Assembly: GCA_027456965.1 (NCBI GenBank)
Contig: DAIDUA010000053.1
Span: 1 to 40,184, forward strand
Reading direction: 5' to 3'
Length of the DNA stretch: 40,184 nt
DNA from: Alphaproteobacteria bacterium
GTDB lineage: Bacteria > Pseudomonadota > Alphaproteobacteria > Micropepsales > Micropepsaceae
Positions 27,504-35,417 of this stretch are shown here, one piece after another. The notes under the pieces were generated by a model. The model was not told where the DNA came from. It did no database searches and saw only the letters and a list, made by a program, of their open reading frames with translations. The stretch's first letter is position 1; the number at the start of each line of letters is the position of its first letter. Position numbers and translations under genes: made by a program.

Positions 27504-28093
27504 GCGTCTCCCCGCACGCGCATCCCGGGCACTATCCGAGCCAGCAGATTATCGCGCAGCGCGAACTGATGATACAGCGCGGCCAGAATATGGAGCGGCA
27601 CCAGCACGATCGCGGTCCAGGCGAGAATCGAGTGCGTCCGGCCGAAGAGGTGCTGGATAGGGTGCAAAGCTTCGCGTGTCATGCCGGAAAAGAAGGGGAG
27701 ATTCGGCCAGTCGAAAAGGAAAAAGTAAGGCGTCGAATTCCCCAGTGGGGAGGCTGATACCAAGAGATATCCGGTCAGCGGGATCGCAACAATTAGGAAA
27801 TAAAGGAGGAAATGCGTCGCGTGCGCCGCGAGGCGCATCGGGGCAGACGTGCCTTTCGGCAACGCCGGCGGCGGGTTCCACAACCGCCACAGGACGATGA
27901 TCACACTGAACACCAAGACCGTCAAACCGATCGATTTGTGTATCTGTATGATCGTAAACTTGTTCGGGTCGCTGCGCGGCAGATCACCCATATATAAGCC
28001 GAGACTGATGTTGGCGATCACGAAGGCTGCAATCAGCCAGTGCAGCGCCATTGCGATTGTGCCGTAGCGCAACGCTGTGTTCCGAATCCCCAC
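27500..28093 (-). CDS. Cytochrome b561 family protein
   Basis: The 197-residue inner-membrane protein has four hydrophobic helices and the b561 pattern: RYGTIAMALHWLIAAFVIANISLGL (first heme histidine in ALHW), FTIIQIHKSIGLTVLVFSVI (second histidine in QIHKS), a third helix LLYFLIVAIPLTGYLLVSA, and a last histidine in LVPLHILAALYHQF. These bind two b hemes and move electrons between quinol and a periplasmic partner. It is sandwiched between two YceI genes with four-base and three-base spacings and is clearly in one operon with them. Confidence 0.93.
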   Translation of the reverse strand: MGIRNTALRYGTIAMALHWLIAAFVIANISLGLYMGDLPRSDPNKFTIIQIHKSIGLTVLVFSVIIVLWRLWNPPPALPKGTSAPMRLAAHATHFLLYFLIVAIPLTGYLLVSASPLGNSTPYFFLFDWPNLPFFSGMTREALHPIQHLFGRTHSILAWTAIVLVPLHILAALYHQFALRDNLLARIVPGMRVRGDA

Positions 28094-28096
28094 TAT

Positions 28097-28711
28097 CTAC
28101 TCCTTCTGCTGTTGAAACATGGCTTCGATGATCAGCTTGACATCATTGCCGACGAACGGTTCCCAGGCCATACCCGTGATTCCGAAATCGGTTCGTTTTA
28201 TCGAGGCGGTGGCGCTGAGGCCGATGACATAGGAGCCGCTCATCGGGTCGGGGCGGCCGCCATTGAATGTCACATCGAGGGTAACGGGCTTGGTGATGTT
28301 CTTGATCGTCAGGTCGCCGATGATCTTGCCGGTGGTCGGACCGGTGCGTACGACGGATGTCGATCTGAACGTTGCTGTCGGGAAGTCTTGTGCGTCGAAT
28401 ACCGCCTTGCCGGACAGTGTGCCGTTCAGTTCATGGCTCGGCGTATCGACGCTGTTCGTGTCAATGGTTACCGACACGGCGCTTTTCTCTGGTTCCGCGG
28501 AATCGAAGTTGAGCGTCCCGGACAGTTTGTCGAAGCGTCCGTAGTAGTCGGTAAGACCCTCATGCCCGATGGCGAACAGAACTTGGCTGTGCCCTTTGTC
28601 CAACGAATAACGGCCCGTCGGCGCCTGCTTGGCGTCGGTTGAAACGCTTTGAGCATTTGCCGTAACGGCAGCAAACGCGAGAGCGAGGCACGCGAAAACG
28701 ACGGAACGCAT
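28097..28711 (-). CDS. Second YceI-family periplasmic protein
   Basis: From ATG 28711 the protein has 204 residues with a signal peptide (about 1-20, ending TANAQ). The YceI domain reads GRYSLDKGHSQVLFAIGHEGLTDYYGRFDKLSGTLNFD, DAQDFPTATFRSTSV and LTIKNITKPVTLDVTFNG. The open frame continues 108 codons upstream without a start that makes sense, and that extension has no signal peptide, so I reject it. AGGGGAA lies about ten bases before the chosen ATG. It is the first gene of the YceI, cytochrome b561, YceI operon and is only moderately similar to the other YceI (the two are not a recent duplication). Confidence 0.9.
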   Translation of the reverse strand: MRSVVFACLALAFAAVTANAQSVSTDAKQAPTGRYSLDKGHSQVLFAIGHEGLTDYYGRFDKLSGTLNFDSAEPEKSAVSVTIDTNSVDTPSHELNGTLSGKAVFDAQDFPTATFRSTSVVRTGPTTGKIIGDLTIKNITKPVTLDVTFNGGRPDPMSGSYVIGLSATASIKRTDFGITGMAWEPFVGNDVKLIIEAMFQQQKE

Positions 28712-28892
28712 TTTCTTGTTGTTCCCCTGGCCGGAAAGACTTACGCACCAAGCGTCGCAAATCTGTAGCGATATCGCCTCAATTTCACTCAGGATATCGC
28801 GGGCCAAGCTTGACGCCTTTTGACACGCCTTTCCATAGTTGTACCCAGCCGAAGCGGAATGTTGCCTATAAATAATCGCAATGGAGACCGCC

Positions 28893-29759
28893 ATGTCCCT
28901 CGCCGGAAAGACCCTTTTCGTGACTGGGGCAAGCCGCGGCATCGGCCTCGCCATCGCTCTGCGGGCGGCGCAGGACGGCGCAAATGTCGTGATCGCCGCC
29001 AAGACGGATACGCCGCATCCGAGGCTTCCCGGCACAATTCACACCGCTGCGGTGGAAATTGAAAGGGTCGGCGGCAAGGCCCTGCCGGTTGTTTGCGATA
29101 TCCGCTTCGAAGATCAGGTCGTCGCGGCCGTCGAGCGCGGCGTGAACCGTTTCGGCGGCATCGATGTCTGCGTGAACAACGCCAGCGCGATTTCGCTCAC
29201 CGGCACACTCGACACCGATCTGAAGCGATTCGACCTGATGCATCAGATCAACGCACGCGGTACTTGGCTGGTGTCGAAGGCCTGCATCCCGCATCTCAAG
29301 CGTGCGGTGAATCCGCATGTGCTGATGCTGTCCCCGCCGCTGGACATGGCCGCCAAGTGGTTCCAAGGCCATACCGCGTACACGATGGCCAAGTTCGGCA
29401 TGAGCATGTGCGTACTGGGAATGGCGGCGGAGTTCGCCTGCGACGGCATCGCCTTCAACGCGCTGTGGCCGCGCACGGGCGTCGCCACGTCGGCCATCCA
29501 GAATGTGCTGGCTGGCGAGGAGGGGCTGAGGCATTGCCGCCGGCCGGACATCCTAGCGGACGCAGCCTATCTGGTCTTCAACAAGCCGGCCAAGCGCTTC
29601 ACCGGGAACTTCCTGATCGATGACACGTTTCTGGCCGAGAATGGCATAACGGATTTCGATAGATACCGCGTCGACCCGCGCAAAAATCTGATGCCCGACT
29701 ATTTTGTGCCTGATTGGATGCCTCCGCCCAAGGGCGTTAGCCTGGACGCGGTGTCATAG
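28893..29759 (+). CDS. HSDL2-like short-chain dehydrogenase
   Basis: The 288-residue protein matches the dehydrogenase part of hydroxysteroid dehydrogenase-like 2. It has TGASRGIGLAIALRAAQDGANVVIAAKTD, then HPRLPGTIHTAA, VNNASAISLTGTLDT, SPPLDMAAKWFQGHTAYTMAKFGMSM with the Tyr-x3-Lys pair, FNALWPRT, and a FTGNFLIDDTFLAENGI end. The SCP2 domain found on eukaryotic HSDL2 is missing, as in most bacterial versions. ATG 28893 has GGAG six bases upstream; the earlier ATG 28881 overlaps that site and is less likely. TTGACA at 28820 may be part of its promoter. It diverges from the YceI operon. Substrate is probably a fatty acyl or hydroxyacyl compound, not shown here. Confidence 0.92.
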   Translation: MSLAGKTLFVTGASRGIGLAIALRAAQDGANVVIAAKTDTPHPRLPGTIHTAAVEIERVGGKALPVVCDIRFEDQVVAAVERGVNRFGGIDVCVNNASAISLTGTLDTDLKRFDLMHQINARGTWLVSKACIPHLKRAVNPHVLMLSPPLDMAAKWFQGHTAYTMAKFGMSMCVLGMAAEFACDGIAFNALWPRTGVATSAIQNVLAGEEGLRHCRRPDILADAAYLVFNKPAKRFTGNFLIDDTFLAENGITDFDRYRVDPRKNLMPDYFVPDWMPPPKGVSLDAVS

Positions 29760-29840
29760 GCGGAGAGTTACCTTGTTGACGCACGACCCGTGCGAAGGAT
29801 GCGGAATTGTGCAAGATGGTGGCGTGGAGGGGGAAGGATC

Positions 29841-30623
29841 ATGACCAGGCGCGTTTTATCTGCGGTGTTTCTGGCAGCCATGTCGGCTTGCGGCAGCGCG
29901 CAGGCGGAGGCTCCGTTCTGTGCCGGCGGCGTGGAGATTCCCGATGCCCATATCGTACGTGTCGAACACAATGGTGTGCTGGTTCTTCGCGACGGCCGCG
30001 CCTTGCTTCTGGCAGGCATAGTCCTTCCGAACGCTGCGCAGGATCACGCGCCGCAACTGTTTGCCGACCAAGCCTATGACGCATTGAACACCATGGCCAC
30101 AGGCCATGATCTTGTGGCGCATGCCATCTATCCCAAGGAAGACCGTTACGACCGCGTTCGTTCGCAGGTCTTCACCAGGGACGGCGCGTGGCTGCAGATC
30201 GAATTGCTGAAGCGCGGTTTGGCACGCGTCGATCTCACGCCGGACCGGGGCGAATGCGCGGGCGAGTTTTATGCCGCCGAGGCGCAGGCGCGCGCCGCGC
30301 ATCTCGGTATCTGGTCCGCTCCCGCGTATGCGATCCGCACCCCCGACGCGTTGAAAGCCGATACCGGCACGTTCCAGATCGTACAGGGCAAGGTGCTGAA
30401 CGCCGAGGTGAAGGACGGTCGCGCCTATTTGAATTTCGGGTCCGACTGGAAAACCGATTTTACAGTGACGATTTCGTCCGACGACATGAAAATCTACCGC
30501 CGGATGGGCGTCGATCCACGTGGCTATCAGGGCAAGCTCATGCGTGTGCGCGGGATCGTGCAGTGGCTGAATGGTCCGGAAATCGAGCTTGCCAATCCCA
30601 AGCAGGCGGAAGTGCTGCAGTGA
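29841..30623 (+). CDS. Exported thermonuclease-fold protein lacking catalytic residues
   Basis: A signal peptide (residues 1-22) precedes a staphylococcal-nuclease-like OB fold: GVLVLRDGRALLLAGIVLP, a helix QLFADQAYDAL, DRYDRVRSQVFTRDGAWLQIELLKRGLARV and EAQARAAHLGIW. At the active site the expected R-L-A-G-I-D-x-P-E reads LLAGIVLPN, so the catalytic Arg (Leu56), the metal-binding Asp (Val61) and the catalytic Glu (Asn64) are all replaced; only the later Arg survives in YDRVRS. A further 80-residue C-terminal domain may be a second OB fold (IVQGKVLNAEVKDGRAYLNFG). It is probably not a nuclease. GGAAGG precedes the ATG. It overlaps the next small gene by four bases. Confidence 0.85.
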   Translation: MTRRVLSAVFLAAMSACGSAQAEAPFCAGGVEIPDAHIVRVEHNGVLVLRDGRALLLAGIVLPNAAQDHAPQLFADQAYDALNTMATGHDLVAHAIYPKEDRYDRVRSQVFTRDGAWLQIELLKRGLARVDLTPDRGECAGEFYAAEAQARAAHLGIWSAPAYAIRTPDALKADTGTFQIVQGKVLNAEVKDGRAYLNFGSDWKTDFTVTISSDDMKIYRRMGVDPRGYQGKLMRVRGIVQWLNGPEIELANPKQAEVLQ

Positions 30624-30850
30624 ATTGTCCCACGTGTGACGGACCGCTCGTGCAGAAAAATTGCACCCTGCTGCTAGCGGTGGGCGTCGCGATGGCCGTG
30701 GCGGCGCTGGTCGTAGATTTTGTATCGTTTGCCTTCTTGGTGCCGGCGCTGCTTCTGCTGGCGGCGGGTGTCTTCCTGATTGTCTGGGCGACCTATGGCA
30801 GATGCCTGTGGTGCAGGACCTGCAAGAGATTTCCGGCGAGAAGGGGATGA
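30620..30850 (+). CDS. Small membrane protein with zinc-ribbon-like cysteines
   Basis: GTG 30620 overlaps the preceding TGA as GTGA and has GGAAG about eight bases upstream. The 76-residue product starts MNCPTCDGPL, has two adjacent hydrophobic helices (about residues 16-52, LLAVGVAMAVAALVVD and AFLVPALLLLAAGVFLIVWA) and ends RCLWCRTCKRFPARRG. The N-terminal Cys-x2-Cys and C-terminal Cys-x2-Cys-x2-Cys would lie on the same, cytoplasmic side of a helical hairpin and could bind one zinc. I recognise no named family. Coupling to the nuclease-fold gene suggests joint expression. Confidence 0.7.
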   Translation: MNCPTCDGPLVQKNCTLLLAVGVAMAVAALVVDFVSFAFLVPALLLLAAGVFLIVWATYGRCLWCRTCKRFPARRG

Positions 30851-30859
30851 AATGACAAA

Positions 30860-30879
30860 GCCCGGAGTTTCCTCCGGGC
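30860..30879 (-). terminator. Intrinsic-type terminator after carD (possibly bidirectional)
   Basis: GCCCGGAG and CTCCGGGC form a perfect eight-base stem with a four-base loop (GAAA on the minus strand). On the minus strand it follows the carD stop by about 28 bases and is followed by CTTTGTCATTT, a modest U-rich stretch. On the plus strand it comes nine bases after the small membrane gene. It probably serves both convergent units. Confidence 0.75.
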
Positions 30880-30906
30880 CTGGTCTGATCCTTGTCGGCG
30901 AAAGTC

Positions 30907-31467
30907 TTATGCCGCCTTCTTCAGCAGCACGCCTTCCACGCGTTTGACCGCAGCTTGCTCGTCGATGCGTTCCACCGCGGCCACTTCGCGGGCCATGCGG
31001 GCGAGCGCCGCTTCGTACAGCTGCCGTTCGGAATAGGATTGCTCCGGCTGGCCGCTGGCGCGATGAAGGTCGCGCACGACCTCCGCGATCGAGACGAGGT
31101 CACCCGAGTTGATCTTCGCTTCGTATTCCTGGGCGCGGCGCGACCACATGGTGCGCTTGATGCGCGCGCGGCCCTTCAGTGTATTGAGGGCGTTTGCGAC
31201 GATATCCGGCGACGACAGCTTGCGCATGCCCACGGCCTTGGCCTTCAAGGTCGGCACGCGCAGGGTCATCTTGTCCTTTTCGAAGGTGATGACGAACAAT
31301 TCGAGCTTCGTGCCCGCCACCTCCTGCTCTTCGATACGCATGATCCTGCCTACGCCGTGGGTGGGGTACACGACATGGTCATTGGTCTTGAATTCTAGTT
31401 TCTTGTTGGAATTCGCCGGGACCTTTTTGGCAACCACCGGGGCAACAGTCGTCTTAGCCGTCGTCAT
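30907..31467 (-). CDS. CarD/CdnL-family RNA polymerase-binding regulator
   Basis: CarD-type proteins bind the RNA polymerase beta subunit and stabilise open complexes at rRNA and other promoters. The 186-residue protein has a Lys/Ala-rich N-terminal tail (about residues 1-22), then the Tudor-like RNA polymerase-interacting domain FKTNDHVVYPTHGVGRIMRIEEQEVAG and LRVPTLKAKAVGMRKL. The helical C-terminal domain contains WSRRAQEYEAKINSGDLVSIAEVVRDLHR and SERQLYEAALARMAREVA. All are typical. It is followed by a terminator and preceded by a 320-bp region on the fdxA side. Confidence 0.95.
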   Translation of the reverse strand: MTTAKTTVAPVVAKKVPANSNKKLEFKTNDHVVYPTHGVGRIMRIEEQEVAGTKLELFVITFEKDKMTLRVPTLKAKAVGMRKLSSPDIVANALNTLKGRARIKRTMWSRRAQEYEAKINSGDLVSIAEVVRDLHRASGQPEQSYSERQLYEAALARMAREVAAVERIDEQAAVKRVEGVLLKKAA

Positions 31468-31787
31468 CTATTTCCATTTCCGCTTCGCGCACTCGAAAAC
31501 GCGCCATCCCCAAGGACGGCATCGCATTACCTTGCACTGCAACAGAATGCGGCGCCTCCGGATCTCTCGTTAATCCGGGTGGGGCAGCGCCTTTCGAGTT
31601 ATTTCAGAACGACTACAACCTATCACACTGTTCGGGAAAAAGAAAGTTGCAAATTGGCAAACCTTTGAATCGGCGTAACTTATTTCGCGTACAATGAGAA
31701 AATGTCAGGTATTACCCTAGGAAATGACCAAATTCAGAAGGCCTGAGGCACACCGGGCGCCAATTTCGCAAGCGCAAAATATTAATT
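31468..31787. other. Intergenic region upstream of carD
   Basis: No gene is supported in these 320 bases. They must hold the carD promoter and leader on the minus strand and the 3' end of the fdxA transcript. A hairpin CCGGAT/ATCCGG with a nine-base loop lies at about 31558-31578, within a larger GGCGC/GCGCC pairing, in what would be the carD leader. The stretch 31600-31720 is AT-rich for this genome. On the minus strand TTGCAA near 31655 followed by TGTGAT could be promoter elements, but spacing (19) and match are weak. Confidence 0.4.
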
Positions 31788-32126
31788 TTACGCGCCGGAG
31801 CCGGGTTTTTCGCTGAAATACTTCTCGTATTTGCCCTTTTCGTCCCGAAACGCCTCAGCGTCTTCCGGAGGCGTGCCCTTCTGGGTGATGTTCGGCCAAG
31901 TCTTGGCATAGTCGGCATTGAGCGTAAGCCACTTCTCCAGGCCGGTCTCTGTGTCGGCCTTGATGGCTTCGGGCGGGCATTCCGGCTCGCAGACGCCGCA
32001 GTCGATGCACTCATCCGGGTGGATGACGAGCATGTTCTCGCCTTCGTAGAAGCAGTCCACCGGGCAGACCTCCACGCAATCCATGTATTTGCATTTGATG
32101 CAGGCGTCGGTAACGACGTAGGTCAT
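31788..32126 (-). CDS. fdxA: Ferredoxin FdxA (7Fe-type)
   Basis: The 112-residue protein begins [29 protein letters not shown] and continues [18 protein letters not shown], giving the two iron-sulfur cluster motifs of the [3Fe-4S][4Fe-4S] ferredoxins. The N-terminal set C-x2-C-x4-C-x3-CP has the extra residues of the 3Fe form. The C-terminal extension ([16 protein letters not shown] and after) is family-typical. The frame extends 55 codons upstream, but ATG 32126 with GGAG seven bases before it is clearly the start. It lies 34 bp after the S4 gene on the same strand. Confidence 0.95.
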   Translation of the reverse strand: MTYVVTDACIKCKYMDCVEVCPVDCFYEGENMLVIHPDECIDCGVCEPECPPEAIKADTETGLEKWLTLNADYAKTWPNITQKGTPPEDAEAFRDEKGKYEKYFSEKPGSGA

Positions 32127-32160
32127 TGCGTGCTCCGGAACTCTCTTGGTGATTTGTCCA

Positions 32161-32472
32161 TTAAGGCGCGCGCGACGCCGGATCAAGTGTGCTTTGGCCT
32201 CGGACGGCATCCGCGACGATTTCGTAGAGCCGTTGCGCTTCCAGTGCAGGGCCGCGGCGCGCCGCACAGGCCAGAACGCGCACCAGGACAATTTCCCGCG
32301 CTCGGGGTACGGTTAAGATGTCGCCCGGCTTGATCTCCCGTCCGGCCTTTTCCACACGGTGGCCGTTCAATCGCAGCAGGCCGGACTCGCACGCCGACCT
32401 GGCCAATTCGCGCGAGCGGTAGAAGCGGGCACACCACAGCCATTTGTCCAGTCGGACGTGTTTCTCGATCAT
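32161..32472 (-). CDS. S4-domain RNA-binding protein (Hsp15-like)
   Basis: The 103-residue protein starts with an S4 RNA-binding domain: [50 protein letters not shown]. This matches heat-shock protein 15, which binds free 50S subunits carrying nascent chains. The tail is Arg-rich and varies between relatives. The start overlaps the helicase stop by four bases, so it is translated with the helicase. A broader role in ribosome recycling is inferred from the family. Confidence 0.92.
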   Translation of the reverse strand: MIEKHVRLDKWLWCARFYRSRELARSACESGLLRLNGHRVEKAGREIKPGDILTVPRAREIVLVRVLACAARRGPALEAQRLYEIVADAVRGQSTLDPASRAP

Positions 32473-35012
32473 TTGGCGTCAATCAGGCTGGCAAGCTCGG
32501 CAAATGGTGACACGTCCCGCGGCGGCGTCTCGCGTACCTTGCGGCGAGGCTGCTCACGCTTGTTTCTCCGGCGCCAGACCTTATGGCCCCCGGCCACGTG
32601 GGTTTCGTGCCAGCCGATCGCCGCGAGGACTTCGTGCAACTCGTCATTCGTACATCCGAGCAGCGAAACCAGCTTGGGAAGCAGACCCTCGGCTGTCGCT
32701 CCTTCAACCGTGCCTTTCGCCAGCGTCTCTTCCAGGCGTTCCAGCATATCGAGACGGATCGCGCGTCCCGCGACGGCGCGGAACCCAGCTGCCGCCAGGA
32801 ACCCTTCGGGAGCGGCCGCGTCGTTGACGAAAGAAGTCAGCCCCGGCCGCGGTAGCGCGGGAACGTTCTCCAGCTTCGTCCATACGCCCCACAACAGCGC
32901 CAGCAGCCCCGCCGCATCGGGCCTCAACAGTTTCTGCAGATAGATCGAATGCCGCCCGAACCACACCCCGTACGGCCTGAGCGCCCGCATGATGGGGCGT
33001 CGATCCGCAGGCAGCACAACCCGCGCGACCTCCAGTGAGCCGAAATTCTCGCAAAGCTGATGGGCGATGCCGCGCGCTTGGGCCGGCATGGCATCCGTTG
33101 TTCCGGCTTTGGCGTCCACGCCAGTTTGAAGCATGCGCAGTGGCTCAAGCTTTGCGGAAATGCGCGCTGCCAGCCACTCCTCCAGCCGCCGTTGTGCGGC
33201 TTCTCGTGGACTGCCTTTCAGATTTTCGTCGGCCAGAAACATGACCGTGGGCGTGAGTGGCGATGGGCCCGCCGCCAACCGTCCCACGACGGTGCCATCC
33301 CACCAAAACCGCCCATGTTCGCTGAGAGTGATATCGGCGTCGGCGGCATTCGCGAGTTTTCTCGCACGGGCGAAGAACTCGCCCTCCAGGCCTTTCATGG
33401 CCGCGGCGCGCAAGGCACGTTCATGGATGCCGGCCGCGCTGTCGGCCTGTGAGAAGTGAAATCCATCCAGCTTGCCGACAACTTCGCCGCCGATCGCCAC
33501 GCCTCCGGAATCGTCGAGCACCACGTCGATGGCATCGTCTCGCGCCAGTTGGCGCATGAGAACCGACGTACGGAAATCGATGAAGCGCTGCGTCAGTTTT
33601 TCGTGCAGCGCATCCGACAGCCTGTCCTCGATCGCGCGCGTCTGCGCCTGCCAATGTGCGCTGTCCTTCACCCAGCCAGGCCGATGCGCCGCATAGGTCC
33701 ATGTGCGCACCTGCGCTAGGCGGCCGGAAAGCGTTGCCACATCACCTTCGGTGACGTCGAGCCGTGCGATCTGCTTGGCAAACCAGTCCTCGGGCAACAC
33801 CCCTTCGTCGCCGGTCAGATAGAAGAAGATTGTGCGTACCAAACGGACGTGTTCATCGGAACTGAGCTTGTGGAAGTCCGGCAGCTGGCAGGCGTCCCAT
33901 AGCAGGCGAACCCTGGCCGGAGCGTGCGCCCGGTCGCGCACCTCGCTTTGTTCGCCGAGGACGCGCAGGGCAATGAGATCGCTGGCGGGGCGCGCCTTTA
34001 CCAGTCCGCGCATCGGGGGCGGTTCGTCGAGGCTGGCGGCCAACGCCTCGATCGACTGGAACGAGAGCGCGGAATTGCGCCACTGCAGGACGCGGACCGG
34101 TTCGTAGCGGTGGCCTTCCACCCGCGCGACTGTTTCCGGGTCCGGCACTTCGGCGTCGCCGGTAATGCCGAAGGTGCCATCGTTCATGTGCCGACCGGCG
34201 CGGCCGGCGATCTGACCGATCTCCTCCGGCTTCAGCGCGCGCGTAGTGAACCCGTCGAACTTCTCCAGCGCCGAGAAGGCGACATGGTCGACATCCATGT
34301 TGAGGCCCATGCCGATCGCGTCGGTTGCCACCAGAAAATCGACGTCGCCGGATTGATAGAGCGCCACCTGGGCGTTGCGCGTGCGAGGGCTGAGCGCGCC
34401 CAGCACCACGGCCGCGCCGCCGCGCTGCCCGCGGATCAACTCTGCAATCCCATAGACATCGTCCGCCGAAAATCCGACCACGGCGGAACGGCGGGGAAGG
34501 CGGGTCAATTTCTTGGAACCGGTGTAGGCAAGATCAGAGAAGCGTTCCCGAGACATGAAATAGGTGCGCGGTACGAAACGCTGGATGGCTCCACGCATCG
34601 TATCGGCGCCGAGGAACGCTGTTTCCTCTTCGCCGCGGGCGTGCAGCAGCCGGTCGGTGAAGACATGGCCGCGTTCGGGATCGGCGCAAAGTTGTATCTC
34701 GTCGACGGCCAAGAACGCCGTGCCGATGTCCACCGGCATCGCTTCCACCGTGCAGACGAAGTATTTGGCGTTCGGTGGAACGATCTTCTCTTCGCCGGTG
34801 ATCAGGGCGGAAAGACTGGCGCCCTTCAGCCGCACGCCCTTGTCGTAGACCTCGCGGGCCAGAAGACGAAGCGGCAGTCCGATCATGCCCGACCTGTGGG
34901 CCAGCATCCGCTCGATGGCGTAATGGGTCTTGCCGGTATTGGTGGGGCCCAGGACGGCAGTGATCCGGCCGCCGGCAGCGGCCGCCTCCACCTTCGTACG
35001 GTTAGGGATCAT
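32469..35012 (-). CDS. SUV3-like DExH-type RNA helicase
   Basis: The 847-residue protein has an N-terminal ATPase domain with P-loop GPTNTGKTH (residues 22-30) and Walker B DEIQ (104-107) in place of DExH. The second RecA domain has LVATDAIGMGLNMDVDHVAFSALEKFDG and motif VI EIGQIAGRAGRH. This combination is that of SUV3-type helicases, which unwind RNA for degradation in mitochondria. The C-terminal half is long and family-specific, ending with a basic segment (RRRNKREQPRRKVRE). It leads the operon helicase, S4 protein, fdxA. The start ATG 35012 faces a 405-bp divergent region with a LexA-like box. Confidence 0.92.
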   Translation of the reverse strand: MIPNRTKVEAAAAGGRITAVLGPTNTGKTHYAIERMLAHRSGMIGLPLRLLAREVYDKGVRLKGASLSALITGEEKIVPPNAKYFVCTVEAMPVDIGTAFLAVDEIQLCADPERGHVFTDRLLHARGEEETAFLGADTMRGAIQRFVPRTYFMSRERFSDLAYTGSKKLTRLPRRSAVVGFSADDVYGIAELIRGQRGGAAVVLGALSPRTRNAQVALYQSGDVDFLVATDAIGMGLNMDVDHVAFSALEKFDGFTTRALKPEEIGQIAGRAGRHMNDGTFGITGDAEVPDPETVARVEGHRYEPVRVLQWRNSALSFQSIEALAASLDEPPPMRGLVKARPASDLIALRVLGEQSEVRDRAHAPARVRLLWDACQLPDFHKLSSDEHVRLVRTIFFYLTGDEGVLPEDWFAKQIARLDVTEGDVATLSGRLAQVRTWTYAAHRPGWVKDSAHWQAQTRAIEDRLSDALHEKLTQRFIDFRTSVLMRQLARDDAIDVVLDDSGGVAIGGEVVGKLDGFHFSQADSAAGIHERALRAAAMKGLEGEFFARARKLANAADADITLSEHGRFWWDGTVVGRLAAGPSPLTPTVMFLADENLKGSPREAAQRRLEEWLAARISAKLEPLRMLQTGVDAKAGTTDAMPAQARGIAHQLCENFGSLEVARVVLPADRRPIMRALRPYGVWFGRHSIYLQKLLRPDAAGLLALLWGVWTKLENVPALPRPGLTSFVNDAAAPEGFLAAAGFRAVAGRAIRLDMLERLEETLAKGTVEGATAEGLLPKLVSLLGCTNDELHEVLAAIGWHETHVAGGHKVWRRRNKREQPRRKVRETPPRDVSPFAELASLIDAK

Positions 35013-35097
35013 CGTTCCGAAACTTGGCGTTTTTCGGTCTCAACTACAAGCAAAGCAACGACATGGGACTGTGCAGCAACGCATTCGCTGACGCCCG

Positions 35098-35112
35098 GAA
35101 CGGTTTACGAAC
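35098..35112. promoter_or_regulatory. LexA-like box GAAC-N7-GAAC
   Basis: GAAC, seven bases, GAAC is the direct-repeat SOS box used by alphaproteobacterial LexA (GTTC-N7-GTTC on the other strand). It lies 86 bp upstream of the helicase start. About one such match is expected by chance in a window this size, so only its position makes it notable. Confidence 0.35.
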
Positions 35113-35234
35113 GGACAGGGTCCGAATCACTAACCGACTCAATATCAGGCTTTGTTCTCATACTATTAGTCGTTTGTCAATAATTTGTTGTCGCTATATC
35201 TTGTGGACAGTCCGAGGCATGGAGTCTCTCCGAG

Positions 35235-35243
35235 TTATCCACG
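35235..35243 (+). promoter_or_regulatory. DnaA-box-like site
   Basis: TTATCCACG differs from the TTATCCACA consensus at the last base. A 7-of-9 match on the other strand (35202-35210) lies 25 bases away next to an AT-rich stretch. DnaA could act here as a regulator. One strong site is too little to call a replication origin. Confidence 0.3.
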
Positions 35244-35417
35244 TAACACTCCGTGTGCGGACCAATGTGACGATTTTCCGACAGTCCGGGTACGAGAAAT
35301 TGACCAGTTTTCGCAGGTGCGATACTCCCCCGCGCGCTGACGCGCCACATGCTTCAAGCGGCTCGGCATGACCGACAAACCGGCCCATTATCAGAGATGC
35401 CGGAAGCCGAGGAAACG

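Larger units (their letters stand above)
35013..35417. other. Divergent regulatory region between helicase and methylmalonyl-CoA mutase genes
   Basis: No convincing gene lies here. The centre (about 35130-35205) is AT-rich. Visible sites are a LexA-like direct repeat (35098-35112), a DnaA-box-like TTATCCACG (35235-35243), a weaker inverse TGTGGACAG (35202-35210), three GAnTC sites (around 35124, 35138 and 35222) and a 9-bp direct repeat GACAGTCCG (35206-35214 and 35280-35288). Both promoters must be in this region. Confidence 0.5.

Noticed and set aside
28097-29035. 312-residue version of the second YceI protein
   Set aside because: The extra 108 N-terminal residues lack family similarity and precede a clear signal peptide with its own ribosome binding site.
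35013-35417. Chromosomal replication origin
   Set aside because: Only one good DnaA-like box and one partial. No hemE, parAB, gidA, dnaA or dnaN nearby. Kept only as a weak regulatory observation.
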